A stretch of DNA of 64,000 bases from Ifrita kowaldi (Eukaryota > Chordata > Aves > Passeriformes > Cinclosomatidae), in NCBI GenBank assembly GCA_013398055.1, contig VZRS01007376.1, forward strand, positions 529,365 through 593,364. Reading direction: 5' to 3'. The translations under genes and the position numbers were made by a program. Positions 25,870-39,189 of the stretch are shown here, in pieces. The notes below the pieces were generated by a model. It was not told the DNA's origin. It searched no databases and saw nothing but the letters and a program-made list of their open reading frames with translations. Every line of letters begins with the position of its first letter. The first letter of the stretch is position 1.

Positions 25870-26915
25870 TATCTTAGCTATTAGACTGAGTTTCACTCTG
25901 GAAAACAAATCTGCCTCTCTCCGTTCTGATTCAAATGAAATTTTTGTTCAATTGTACAGCTTTTGTTGTTGTCGGTATTATTATTGTTGCTTTTATTTAT
26001 CAGGAAAAGAAGTTTGATGTGAAAGAGATTTGGAGTGACCCCTGTGTCCTCTCCCAGGTGAACTCTGTGTTTCCTGGCTGCACAGACCCTCTCCAGCCCT
26101 ACCAACATGCTCTCCATACCGAGACAGCTCCTCGGCAGTGTTGGAGGGACACCCCTCCCTGTGCCCCTCTGCTTGCTGCCTGCAGGTTTCCTACAGCAGT
26201 CCCTGCTGGTTTGACTCCGTTGCCTTTGCTTGGCAAAGTCATTCGGGCAGTGATTCTGAACAGATCATGGAGGGAGCTGACAAAGGATATTAAAGAGGAA
26301 GTACCTGGGTTTTATCTGTGCACATCCTTCGAGGCAGAGCGGAGCCTCCCCTCCCTCACTAAAATCTGGGAAGCCCACCCACAGAAGGTACTGGATTTGC
26401 ACTTTGCTGCAGTCAGAGTGAGTTGGAACGGGGTGTGTAATGAAGATTAAGAGGTGGGCATGTGAAAAATGTGGTACACTTCTGATATTACGGCTGCTGC
26501 TGCGCAGTGGTCCCCATGTAGCATAAACCTGAGTAAGCAGCACATCCCTGGCCCTTTAGCAAGACCAGGATTAGTCCAGGCAAGGCCCTGGCCCTCACCT
26601 TGCAGGGGCTTTGCAATAACAACTGCAAATGGCACAGATTCATCCTGCTGCTGGGAAAGAGGACATGGCATGGGAGCCTCCCGCTTCACTGCAGGTCTGC
26701 TGCTTGTTTCTGGCTTGGCCTATGTGCAGGAGATGAAGCACTAGTGCCTACCACTCTGCCTTTCCCTGCCTGGAAAAATGGATCTTCTCCACCAGTAAGC
26801 CTAAGTCATGCCTGTGCCTTACTTCACTTAAGGTAGAAGTCCTGTGAACCTGTGAAAACTAGAGGGGGAAAGGAGTTATTTTTAATTCAGGAAAAGGGTG
26901 TGCACAAATAAAACG
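25870..26915. other. unannotated noncoding stretch with chance open frames
   Basis: A 171-codon frame (25935-26450, plus) begins with a hydrophobic stretch, but it has no domain or splice context that I recognise. Overlapping frames on both strands from 26265 to 26836 are also anonymous. GC content seems higher than in the neighbouring DNA, which lengthens chance frames. Confidence 0.5.
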
Positions 26916-26924
26916 CAGTCAAAA

Positions 26925-27700
26925 GCTGCCGACACGGGAGTGCCCTTTTCTTTTGAAGACCGGGACTGGTAATGGGAAGAGCAGACAAGGAAAGGCAAGA
27001 GAGCACAAGAAACGGAGCAGGATGCAAAGTGAACAGGACGAGAGAGTTGACAAGTTGTCACTTTCGCTTGCGTCGGCCGAGGAGGAAGCGCGCAGCCACC
27101 CCCTCCCCGCACGGCACACTTGATGTATCTCAAGGCATGACAATATGGCTCTGTTTGTTCTGCTCTGGGGGGAGGGGGACAGTTTATTTTCTTAAGACTA
27201 TTAAGTCCTTCTAAGTACCACTATCGGCATTCTATGATTGAAAGTGACAAACAGAAGCAACCCTATTTAAAAACTGCCACTTCGAATTAGTGGAAGTATC
27301 AGCTTAAGTTTTACAATATTTTACTGCTCCATTTTTGCACTCTTTTACATAAGGACGGCCAAATAAATATCCCGGCGACTTGCCTTTGCCAGAATTCCTC
27401 CCCATGCTCCCGCCCCATTAGCTGCTGCCTTATGAACGCTGCGCTAAACAGAAAGTGACAGCAGCTGACAGCGCAGCCAGGGCCAAATTATCAAACGTCT
27501 GAAGTTGCGCCCATGTGGCCATGCACAGGCTCAGGCTTACACAGGCAAAGCAGATAGCTGCGCACAAACAGGTGCTCAGACGTGCGAAGACGTTCTGGAC
27601 GGAGCCTGCTCCCCAAGCCAGGCACTGTTGAAGGCTGTATCTCGGAGAGTTTGGTACCTGCAGGTCCCTGGGGTTAGAAGAACAGATTTTTGACACGGCG
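26925..27700. promoter_or_regulatory. candidate CpG-denser regulatory block
   Basis: CpG dinucleotides are scarce in most of the window but cluster here. One cluster is at 26930-27115 (for example GTCGGCCGAGG and AAGCGCGCAG), the other at 27350-27690 (CCCGGCGAC, GAACGCTGCGC, AGACGTGCGAAGACG). Between them lies an AT-rich core with motifs such as CTATTTAAAAA and ATAAATATC. At 27456-27471 two TGACAG sites flank a CAGCTG E-box, an arrangement compatible with MEIS/TGIF and bHLH binding. No transcript start or open reading frame can be assigned. It could be an enhancer, a distal promoter of an unannotated transcript, or simply GC-richer neutral DNA. Confidence 0.3.
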
Positions 27701-27722
27701 AGGCATTGCCCATCAAGAAGAA

Positions 27723-27745
27723 AATTCACAGCTTAACTGTGAATT
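27723..27745. repeat. perfect 9-bp inverted repeat
   Basis: AATTCACAG and CTGTGAATT are exact reverse complements around the loop CTTAA. Arms of this size are expected a few times by chance in 64 kb. It is listed only because it borders the CpG-denser block. Confidence 0.85.
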
Positions 27746-29832
27746 AGCTTTAAACCGTGAATGTAATGCTTAAATTCTGAACCTAGACTGCCCGAAAAGT
27801 CGACAGGGATAAAAAGAGGCTGCCAAGCAGTGCTGTAAGCGTGGGAGTACAGGTGCCAGCCCAGCTGAGGCACTCTAAGTTGCTCCTGGGAGTGCATGTA
27901 GGCACCCAATCTGGCTGCTTGAATTTGTAGTGCCCAAGCCTCCAAAATCTTCTTCCCCACTCCAATCCCACCACTGGCATAGCTGCAACTCCAGCTCACC
28001 TAAGCCCTGGTGGCTGCAAAACATCAGCCTCCAGCATACAAGATGTGAGCTTCGTTGTACTGTGCAAATGTGGTGTGATAAAAAGCTTGAATTTCCACCT
28101 CAGACGTCCCCTTGTCTTCAGTGATGTCTGGGAATCATATTACAAACGTCTGTCTTATCCTGGTTAACAGGAAATATCCATTTCTCATAATTTGTGTGCT
28201 CCCCTTCCTTCAGGAGCTGCTGCTATTTCCGTTGTGCAGAAGGCTTTCCAGGCAGGCTGGCAGGAGGACTGAGCCTCAGGCTTTGCTGGGCTCCATGTCT
28301 CTGGGGAAGGAGAGGATGTGGGGAGGCATGGGGAGCTGAAATACTTCTTGTGGAGCCTTCATCTACTACAGCAAGCCAAGGTGCAGTGTGAGTCTGAAGC
28401 CTGTGCACAGAAGCCTTCCCTGTTGTTTGAAGGGAGTAAGGCATTTTGGCTTTCAAAACAAAGCTGCTTTTGAAATCTTTGATCTTTCTTTTCTATTCTT
28501 TGTTTTTCATAAGGAAAGACATAGACAAAATAATGCAGACAAAGCAGGTTATTTGTAAGCCAGCTTGAGTACCCATTAAATCTTAAAGGCTGTATTATTC
28601 TGACTTTCAATACCAATGCACAAATAACTATTCTTTTTTTCCCATGGATCTTCCATATGGCCAGATGAACAGGCTGACTGCATGGTGAGCAGCAAAAAGA
28701 ACAGCTGACATATAGTTTGCAACCACGCTGCAACATCTGGGCAGAATTTGGTCAACTGCATGCCTGATAATAGTTTTTACATTCAGGCAAAGAGATCCCT
28801 TTTTATGGGATTGTGTAAAGAGGCAGAGAAAATATTGATATCAACTTTGAAGTGTACAATGAGTGGTGTGTTATGGCAGCAAAACAGCCCAGCCTGTGTG
28901 CTACAATGCTCAGAACATTGAATTGGGAGGTAAGAAAAGTCTTATCTCTGGTTTTTTTAGTACCTTCCTGTAGGATCTTAAATAATCATTTACTCCTGCT
29001 TTTTCGCCTCTCTTTCCCCTCCTCCCCTGCCTCCTCTCTCTGCTCGTGTTTATTTTGTTTGCCTTGCTGGTTAGTCTGTGTACTCCTCCATGAGCAGTTG
29101 ATTGTCATCATTCACAGTTATGGCCCACGCTCACACTTAGGGCCCAAAAAGGCATTTGTGTCTCGCTGGTCAAAGCCTATCGTTTTCTCTTTGCTATCCA
29201 CCACTGCAGATGGCATAGAAAGGGTACCTCAGTCTGTTACTTGTGGAGATCAAGGAATGCAGTTGTTAAAGGTCACTAGTGCAGCACTTCTGGTGGGACT
29301 GCTGCAGGAATACGGGACTGCAGAGAGAGGAAAAGACACAGACGGATGAGGCATAGCTGGGGTCATACATGTGTACTAATACAGAGATAAGACACTGAGC
29401 AACCTCTCTCCTTCCATCCAAATGAAGAAAAAACACAGTGGCAAATGTCACAGTGAGCACTCACTTTCTGTCTAAATGCTGCTGGTGCAGCAGCATTTCA
29501 GCAGCAGCAATTACAGCTTGCAGTGTATCCCATGTGAAACCTGGGAAGGTGAACTTACTATTTCCCCTCTCTTTTATTAAATATGAAGAGGGCAACTGGT
29601 GCATGGAGCTGTTTCTGGGAGTCTCTTCCAAGGCTGGCTCTCCCCTGGTTAGATGAAGGAATGTCCCAAAGCAGCACAGATGTCTTGCAAGGTGCGGTTT
29701 CACAGCCCCAGCTGAATCAGCGCTCAGCTATGCTGGTTTACTCATGGAGGAAGGCTCCATATGGTGTGTGAATGGCATCCCAGCACAGCCCCTCCCAGCC
29801 AGGTGTAGAGCCCAAAGCTGGGAGGTGGTGGT

Positions 29833-29860
29833 GGGGAGGGGGTGGTCTGCAGGGGAGGGG
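29833..29860 (+). other. possible G-quadruplex motif
   Basis: Four G runs (29833-29836, 29838-29842, 29852-29855 and 29857-29860) occur on the plus strand with loops of 1, 9 and 1 nt. The 9-nt middle loop exceeds the usual 7-nt limit, so stability is doubtful. Confidence 0.4.
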
Positions 29861-32800
29861 AGCATGCCAGGGAGACAGCACTACCCCGTCTGTGCTCCCT
29901 GGGCCAGGATCCACAGATCCTGGCTCCCCTCTGCCTCTTCTAGCATTTGGCCCAATGTTTTGTCCTCATTTTGCTTGTTCTGTAGCAACAGTTTCTTAGC
30001 AAACACCATTCTCAGAGTGGTGCTGATATTAATTGATGAGGCTGGTGCTCAGAGTTGTCTTGGCATGGTAAGGCACTATCTAAGTAGAAAAATAAACAGC
30101 CATGTTCACTCCAGTTCCTTTCAGAAAATGGAAAAATAAATCATTGCCTTCCAGATGGAAATGCACAAAATCATCAGCAGAAAAATATCTTAAAGCTCCT
30201 AAGAAAGCTCTGAGAAGGGAGGATGAACAGCCCTAGTTTTCTGGGGATTTTGTTTCCATTAAACAAAGAACTACTGCTTCTCTGATGTTGTGCTTTGAAC
30301 AGAGGAGTACAGGGCTTCAGATAGGGCATAACATTTTAGGAGTTTAATATCCTTTCAGAAAGAAAATCCCTGTCTGCTGAGGAAAAATGATGATTTGTCT
30401 TGAAAATGATTGGTTTTTCTTTGAAAATGCAGCAATGGGAGATTTTGTCTCAAATTTAAATGTTTCCTTCATTCCTTTTTACAGACCTGACATTAAACAT
30501 TTTGCTTTTAACAAGTCTGTTGCCACTGGCTCAGGCTGTGTGAGAGACCGTTCTTACTGTAAGGGAGGGGACAATTACATAGGTTTCAGCTTTAACAACA
30601 ATAAAAGTAACATTTGAGATCAAAAGTTTCTTGAGGAGACATCTACTAGACAGCATTATTGCTAATATTGAGCAATGTGGTTTGGATGCCTTTTTTTCAA
30701 GTATAGGAACCCCTCCAAATTAATTTTATGAGTTTAAAAAATATGTTATTTCCTTAAATGTGGCCTAGAAGAACTATTTTTCTAGAGTGTGACATTAAAT
30801 ATGAGCAATGCATTTTAGAATTAGTACATAAATGATCAATAGAAATGAGCAAACCAAACCCATAACCTGAAATGCAAAGATTTGAGCCTTCTTTGAGACT
30901 TGTTACATTCATTTTTCCCTTTCATGTCTGAAGTGAAAATGAATTGTTTTAAAAGACCTTGAGGACCTGATACAGCAAGCTTTGAAATCATGGACTGCAT
31001 ATTCATTTTAAAGAAACTCAGTAGTAGTTTTATAGGGGTCTTCAAAGCAGAGTTTATAAATATTTCATGCTTTGGTTTTCTATGACATTTCTCTAAATGA
31101 TAATGTAGAAGACCCTTCACTCTTCCTTTTTGTTTCGAGCATATAATTCCTTTAGTTTCAAATGTTCTTCCCTAAAAAAGATGCCACTAATATTTTCACT
31201 AAGCATTTCCCTGTTAATTTAAAGTTCCCTGACAATTGAATTAAGGCTCAATCTGTGAAACACGAGCCATTATGTGTTCAGACTCAGAGGAAGAACCTGA
31301 TTCAAATTTTGGGAGAAAACAGGACACAAGTCAAGGCTAGCACAGGTGGTTGGTCTTCATCATTTTTCAGAATAGTCTTCTAGAGAGGAAAACTGCAGTG
31401 ATTCTCAGCATCGGCTGTTTACTCACTGTGGATAATCCAGCATGTGTACAGCTGAAGAAGCGCCAGGCTGAGAAGTGGAAATTGAGACAATAGAGTCAAC
31501 ACATTGTCAGAAATAAGTGATTTCAGATTGTGAGATGGCTTATCAGCAAAGACCTGTGCAGCTGTATTTAAGAGTACAAAGTGTGCAAGAACTACAGAGT
31601 CTTTCCGAGCAGCTCTCTGAAGGCAAGGTGCTAGGCAATTAACAGGTGTCTCTCTTTTACTGCTCTTTCAGAGGCATCAGCATCAAGGTAAAGTACAAAG
31701 TAGTAGGTGTTGTACATGTCCTGATAAAAGTTCAGAATAATTTTGTGATGTAAAATGTAAGAAATTGTTAGAATAAATGTTATGGAAATTGCCCTTTGTT
31801 ACATTATTTGACTATAATTAAAAGGGAAGCCAAGTGCTGATAGCTTAGCAGAGAAAATATTTTCATACTTATCTAATCTGTGGTTTTAAGTAGGGACAGA
31901 CAAACTCATTTTGCCTAGTTTCAAACCCACTTGAACACTATTCAGCAAAGCACTTATGGTCATATTTTCAAAGCTTGAGATCTTTTCTTTCCCCCACAAT
32001 GGTATCACTGCTGATATTCCTTCAGTGAGAAAGTTCACACGGTTTTATAAATGAATTTCAGGAGCATCTGAGTCTAAAAGCTCTATGAAAGTCTGAATTA
32101 TAACTGTCTGGTTGTCTCTTTTCATCCCTGAGCCTGTCCTTTCCTCTTCTTAAAGCAATTGGCATACAGGTTGTTAGCGAGTTGTCTATCCAGCACAAAA
32201 AGTGCATGGAGTGAGAAGAATATAGACTGCTCCTGGGTATCCCATTGGGTCTGTGTCTAGCCGATTTTTTCAGGCAAATCTATGTGCTCAGCTTGGGTTT
32301 CTTGGTACCTTTTTTTTGTTTCAAGATGAAGTTAAGATTGGTTGGACATCTGAGAAGCTGCAGGGTTTTGATATAGAGTGGGAAAGACAAAACACCCTCA
32401 TAGGCTTTCCCTGTTGGGCTGAAAAGGAACTTCAGTATACAAAACTGTTTTGTTTTAACTGACTTTATTAGACCAAGTGCAGTTACCAGCAAAAAAAGCC
32501 CAAAAGCTGTGAAAGCACTAATTAGTTCTAACATCTGGTAAGAAGGACCTCAAATGTACGAAGGTACTATTTGTACCAGCTCTTTTGTGTGCACGAACTG
32601 GGGACCAGAGTGGGTTTTGGCTGAGAGGCAAGAGGCAAGAGGTGTGATAAGGGACAGTATCTACTTATTATTATGAGGTGGAAGACAGAATTAATGGAGT
32701 CAAAATACAGGTTGTTCCATATAACTTGTCAGCTTTGAAGAGTAAATATGCACCCTGTTTTTATTTTTGACTCCTCTTTAAGCATATATGCCAACACAGA

Positions 32801-33900
32801 GTGCAGGTGGAAAGGAAAAAAAAGCAAAAATTACTCTCTTCAGCCCTTTTAGGGATGCTCTAAGGCCATTCTGCCCCGTTTCATACTTGCAAATTGCTTT
32901 AGAGCTGCTACTGGTATAAATACACTACTGTGATACCATGAGCTGACAGACAAAAGCAAGCACTGCTTTCTAGTCATTTTTCCTTCTTAGCTCAAACAAG
33001 ACAGAAAATTAGAGTGAAAGAAGGCCAATCAGAAGACAAAGATCTGAAAAACTGTTGCATGACTGCACAGTGAGAGCAGATGGCTGCATGAACTGTCTCT
33101 CCGTACACATGAGCACATGGATAATGAAATAAGATCCACACTCATCATCTCTCTGCAACGTCCACTGTGTCACATGGAGCCTGTGACCAAGTATTAAAGA
33201 TCAAATAGACGCCTTTTGTCAGAATGATGATTAACACACAAGCTTTGCTCAGTCCTCTTCCTCCTACACAAAGCTTTGGGAATCTATCATGATTTGTCCA
33301 AAAATGAATTGTCTGTTGATGACCCATGTTAGCTGTAAGTCAGGAGTGCTAAAGGGATTGGCACATACAGTTTTCTGTGGGAAGAGTTCTGTGCAATCTC
33401 TGTCATCCAAACCAACACTGGAGACTTTTTGGCTGTTTTGTCATACCTTCTGTTATGACTTTATGTCTGTTCCTACTGCACTGTTTTCCCCAGAGTCTGA
33501 GGCAGCTGTAGCTACTTCTACTACACTTTGATTTCATCCTCTGTTCACATTCTTTCACTCACATAAAAACAACCACTTCATATCTAATCCAAAGTAAAAT
33601 AGAAGTGAAGTACTAGAACTGAGAAGTATTTTGGCATTCTGGGTTCTGGGAAATTGCTTTACAGCTGTTTGTTCTTGGCTGAGGCAGAACTGAGACAAGA
33701 AATGGGAAACAATGATGGGACTATGAAGGATTTAATGAACTGTTTAGCCAATACCCAATTCTCACAAACATTTCCTCATCTGACAGTATTTTTCTGCCCT
33801 ATTACTTGAGTTTGTACTGCTACCGTGTATCATTCCCTGGAGCACCGTGGTGCTTCCAGGCCTGGTTTCATGCTATTAACCAGTGAGCCTTTCCATCCCT

Positions 33901-33915
33901 GTACTTTCAAAGTAC
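33901..33915. repeat. short perfect palindrome
   Basis: GTACTTT and AAAGTAC pair perfectly around a single C. It is too short to be informative alone. Confidence 0.85.
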
Positions 33916-36900
33916 AAGCAGCAGTGCTGGCCATCTCCAAGATCAGATAGCCAGTGGCTGAAGTTCCAAGGTGTTTTCTCCATCCAGGAACTTCAGACTG
34001 CCACTTTTAGAAGTCCTGTTTTAATATCAGAAGTCTTTAAGTGAAGTCTTGGGCTGTAAGAGTGAAGTACAAGTTACTGACTTTGCTTTTCATGAGCAGT
34101 CTTAAAATTCTGAGTGGACACCTCAGCTCTTATCAATATGTGTTGTGTTGAAATTAAATAAGAGAAAATATTCCCTAAATCCCATCTCTGCTTTATCTAG
34201 TCTGAATCCCTGGCTAGGACTCTGATATGACCAGGGAATTTTAGAGTCATGTTCCTTTATTCCTCCAGCCAAGCGAATATCAGTGTCTTCCGTGTGTAGT
34301 GAAACAGTATTTAACAGTATTCCCAGCATCCCAGCCTGCTTTATGGACCACTGGTCAGCAAAAAGCTGTGGAAATGAAAATGTATAGGTTCGAGTCACTG
34401 CAAGCAGATGGAAGATATGAGGTCCCATCTTTCATACACCAAACTGACTCCTCTACTTAGGCATTTATCTCCCCTCATGATTCTAGATATTGGAGTGCAA
34501 CAAATCCTTGAGCCTACAATCTTCAGTACTGAAGTGAGTTTCTCCCTTTATTTAAAAATCATTGTTATCCAATCTGTGTCCTCCCACACTCTCTTTCTGG
34601 ATAGCTTTTGAAACCAGAACAGGAATCTTGTCACATACTTTCTACTTCCTGAGAAGGTATTGCCTGGAGCAAACCCCAAATCCTCTGATTGAGGGAAAAA
34701 CAGGTTAACAGGAAAAGCGGATGCATAATGCTGGAATGAAAGTTTTCAGCTCAATTTAGCATTCCCTCCAGGGTTTGTAGAGACTAGCTGTTTGAGATCT
34801 CTGGCACCCGCGTGAGTTACATGGCTTACTCTTTATAGGTGGAAATGAAGTGTGACTCTACAATATATTCTACAATGGCGTATTTAAATAATGTAGAACT
34901 AAGTGTGCAAATACCTATGTTTAATTATATATTACATATTATTGCACACACACAAAAGAAGTCGGTAGCTGAGCTAAGGTTGCTACTCTGCATATTCCTC
35001 CACAGCAAAACAGAAAAAGCAATTAAATTGTTTAGCAATCTATTCCACGCATCAGCTCTTCCCTTCCACCACCCACGGCCCACATATTTGTCTCTTTTCC
35101 CTGAGCCATCCGTCCTAGCAGTGTTCATCAGCTATAGGTGCACTTCTGGGTGAACGTTGCTGCAGGGAGGTTATTTCCATGAATTACACGGAGCTTGGCT
35201 GTGTGTCCAACTTTGAAGGGAAAGTGAGGTAGAGGAACAACAGGGAATGGCAAAAGGTAAGATTTTCTGTAATGTGCAGGGAAGCATGAGTGTGTGGGAA
35301 GATAGAGGAAGAAGTGAGGAGCTGTAATGCTGCTATGGATTCCTAGTAGAGAGCACGCCGCTTAAGCCTGTGTCCGTGCATGAGCGGATGAACCAGACTT
35401 CTGGGAGCTGTAAGGCTGCACCTTGCCGCTCAAGGGTGGCAGCAGCAGACTGGGAGACCCTGTGTCCCTAAGACATCAGTGCCATCCTTGAAGACATTGA
35501 GATCCTTACTCATCCTTGCTCTAAGGTGACAGAAAGTGAGTACAATCCCTGGAGAGACTCACTGAGCAGCGAGGGCAGTGCAGAGATAGTCTTGACCCTG
35601 CTTTGCAGAAGGCCCTGTTTCACTCTGCGATGCCTGGGCCTGAGCCAAGCAAGTATTCAGGGTATGAGAGCTGGCTCAATTTCTGGCATGCTCAGCCTTT
35701 CAGGAAGGGAACTACAATTGCAGCTACAGAAAAGAATCAGTTCCCAAATCTCTTGTTGTTCATTTTTACTTGGCTGGTGAGTTGTGAAAGAGCCCTTGGT
35801 GCGACTTGTTGCAGCACATCTCCCTGTGGTTTTCCATGTGTGCCCATTGCCACAGCACATATCTGAGTCTGGAGACGAAGGTGAAAGGGTTCCCTCCCCC
35901 ACAACCACATTGTACTTCAATAGGCATTTAACCACAGGGGAGAAATTCAGTTGCTTCAACCCAGTCTTGTTCTGCCGTTTGAGACACCCATGTTTGTCCG
36001 AGATATTTCTTTGGAGCCAGCTGGCATGATAATGAGAGACCAAACCCTTCTGGAGCAGCAGTGGCCACCAGGTGGAATACCTTACAACATCTCCCGTGGC
36101 ATGTGCTGCCTACATCAGGCAAATTAATTAAGCACCTGCAGTTCATCCCAGCAGAAAATCCAATATAGGTTTAAGAAGAACTAAGGAAAGTTTTCTCTAA
36201 CTGGTCAGAACTGTTTTAGGACTCTTGTTTGTTTTGACTGAAGCAGTTCAACATATCCAAGCTGGAAAGATTAGGTGTGGACACAGGTGATGTTTCTGGG
36301 AGTGCTATACATCATGACTTTGTGCAAAGTCCTCGCTTAATATTCTTGGTCATGAGTGAGTTTTTGATCTTCTCTCTTCTTTTTTTGGTTGTCCCATTTG
36401 TATTTTGTTGCAAGAGCTCCCTTAGTGCTTGAATATACCACCTACAAGCACAGACAATCAGTCAAATTATATGACTGCTCAGGAATGGATTCCTCAGAGT
36501 TACTGAAGGAACTAAAATTAAATCAGATTTTTTTTCAGGTAGAAACTTTGTAGAAAGAGTCTTCATCTGAGAACAGAAATTTGGAAGCAAGTTTTATTGA
36601 CAGAAACCAGATGGGGAGGAAAAAATTGTAATTTGTTTGAATTCAGTCTTAAACAAAGCCAGCTACTGGACCACTCTAAAAAGTTAAGTGGGAAATCTCA
36701 GCTTCTTACTGGATGTGTGACACTGTCTTTAGTTGCATCCACAGCCTGCTGGCACACACGGGAAGAAGGGACAACTGGAGTGGAATGTGGCAGAATTTGT
36801 CCTAGACTGGCTGAAACTTCCATAGGACCTCATCCAAGACTACAGTCTTATGGAAGCGTGAAGCCCCCAGCCACTGCCCACAATTCTCTGGTGAGCAAGC

Positions 36901-39189
36901 TCAGAAAAAATATTTTCTTGAAAACAATCTTTGACTTTTCCTGCTGCTTTTCAGCCAGATCAGCTCCCTGACCCAGCTCAAGATGCAACCTGTGCCTGCC
37001 AGCAGAGGCACTTGTAGAGGCACAAGGACAAGCAGCTGAAATCAGGCTGCCTGAAATCGGCCACCGGGGCTGCCAAACGCATAAGTGGGTGACAAGAGGG
37101 AAACGGGCAAAATGCATGTGTAAGAGTGACTTTGTAGGTCAAGACAGAACCTCACTTTACAGAAATGTTAGCCCAGCACCTTTTACTGAAACATTCACTA
37201 AAAATATGTGTTTGTCATGTTGGAATGTGCTAATGGCTGCAATCAAGTTGTCTGTCATCTGCAGGCACTTGCTGACCTCATTAAGGCAAATGGGTTTGCA
37301 GCCACATATCACTGGTGTTACGTGGATGAAGTTTTCCTTATGAAGAAAGATAAAGACAGTGAAAGACTTCACCTAAGGAGTTAGGTTTCAGGGGAGGCCA
37401 ATCAACTTGAGTTCATGCAGGCCAAAGCATTTTTTCATTGCAAATGTGGGGATCTGGGTGCTGAGCAGATGGTGGGAGGTAAGAGAAGCAGGGTGAGGTG
37501 GTCCTGGAAGAAATTGAAGAGAGATTTAACCAAAGCCCTTGCTGAGAGACAGGCTTGAATGCTTAAATGGGGAAGTTCCTTTTCCTCCCAGTTTCTCAGA
37601 GAAACAGGAACTTCTGGATATAATTGGTAAATAAATTGGATTCTATCAAAGAAACATCTTCCTCACAGGCCAAGCTTTTTCTTCTAATTTCTGTAGGTGA
37701 ATTAGCAAGATCACAGGCACCAGTTAAGGCCAAGGTTCAACAAAAAGTAAGACAAGGCATAGATGTGCAAAACGAGGGCTTTGAGTGTTACAATATGCCT
37801 CTTCTTTCCATTATACAACTGCAAAGGTGTCTTACCATAATGATGGAATTTAACAAAGATTAACTGACCATATGCTTTAATCAGTTTCAGCATTTTGAGA
37901 AAAAACAGGAAACAGCTCAGACAAGATACCCAAGGTTTAAAAAACAATCAGCCCCTGATCATATGCAATAAATGTCTTCTACCAAAAATATCAGTGATTT
38001 TTTGCAGAGGGATATAGTGTTCATACGCAGCAGGCAGGCTGACACAGAACAACTTTGCAATGATTACAAACAGACCCATGATGTTTGATGTGAGCTGTAT
38101 GGCCTGTGTAGGGTTTAATCTGATGTCATCAGTTAGGGGGAAATCACAAGAGTGCAGCGTGATTTAGTGGAAGTGAAAGAAGTCTAATCACATTTTTATA
38201 GGTTATTTTGTTTTCAAAACAAGCATCTTTGTGCCATGCAAGAACAGAAGTCGCTGTCATCCTAGGGTCTGATTGATTTCAGCAGAACCATATACATAAA
38301 ACAGAGAACTTCATTGCATCCTTTATGAGAAATAGATCCAAGAAACCAGAAAGCCTGGATGCAGCTTTCAGCCAGCCTGATTTCTCTGTTGAACAGTCTG
38401 GGGTTGAGTTAGTGGCACAAATGCAGTTTTGGACCTAAGCTTAGCTATAAGAGGAGGTTCAAAAAAACCCCAAGCTGGTAAACTATATAACAGTAGTAGC
38501 TCCTTCTGACTTATGTTGTGGAAGGACTGACCTCCCAGTGACTTGATATGAGTGTTATTACTGTGGTTGTTGCTGTTTCTCACTCCGTTGTGGCCACTAG
38601 CACTAGCCATGAGGCAGGGCCACCGAACTGACTCTGTACAAACACAGCACAAGAGCTATTCAAGGGTGAGAGAATGGATCACAGGTGGAGTAAGAAAAGG
38701 ATTTGGGGGTGGTGTCAAAAGAGAATGGATCCATATTGGTCAGAGAGAGAAAGGAGAGTACACAGCTCTGTTTCTGTACCCTGCCCTGTGCTGCACTGCA
38801 TGCTAGAAGGGAAAAGAAGCTCTGTGAGTCATCGCAGCACCTTCTCTCGGAGTTGTAGTGCTTGGCTGTGCACCACTCCTCATAAACGCAGCTCCTCAAG
38901 AACCAGGGGTGCTTCATGTTATTTTTGGGTTCTTCTTTCTTCATTGTTTCATGAAATAGTGTGCAATTTGTCTGCTACTGTCTGTGACTGAATTGCAGTC
39001 ATCCTCTCCTTGCCCTGGTTTCAGAAACAAAAAGCTAAAAAGGTTCTTTTTTTTCAGCTGCTGTGTGTTTTGAACGTGGGGACTGGCAAAGGCAGAACAA
39101 TACCCCGTGTGTGCACACACACGTACGTAGGTACATGCACTGCCAGTTGCTGTGGCACTAAGAAACTGGAGAGTGGAATTAGAAAGACA

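Larger units (their letters stand above)
27750..39180. other. long unannotated noncoding stretch
   Basis: No host exon or repeat family could be named. The longest frames are 165 codons (28852-29349, plus), 131 codons (29744-30139, plus) and 128 codons (35657-36043, minus). None shows a domain, and several overlap frames on the opposite strand. A possible G-quadruplex (29833-29860) and a 15-bp palindrome (33901-33915) are listed separately. The stretch at 38400-38900 has the look of an LTR or a spacer repeat, but I could not identify it. Confidence 0.45.

Noticed and set aside
25935..26450. 171-codon plus-strand frame with a hydrophobic N-terminus
   Set aside because: No domain or family resemblance, no splice or promoter context, and overlapping frames follow on the other strand. 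The hydrophobic start comes from T-rich low-complexity DNA.
27225..27240. ATTCTATGATTG as a CR1 terminal repeat
   Set aside because: There is only one unit, and the flanking sequence does not match a CR1 3' UTR on either strand.
28852..29349. 165-codon plus-strand frame
   Set aside because: Leu/Ser/Cys-rich in the middle because of pyrimidine-rich DNA; no domain, and no support for a single-exon gene.
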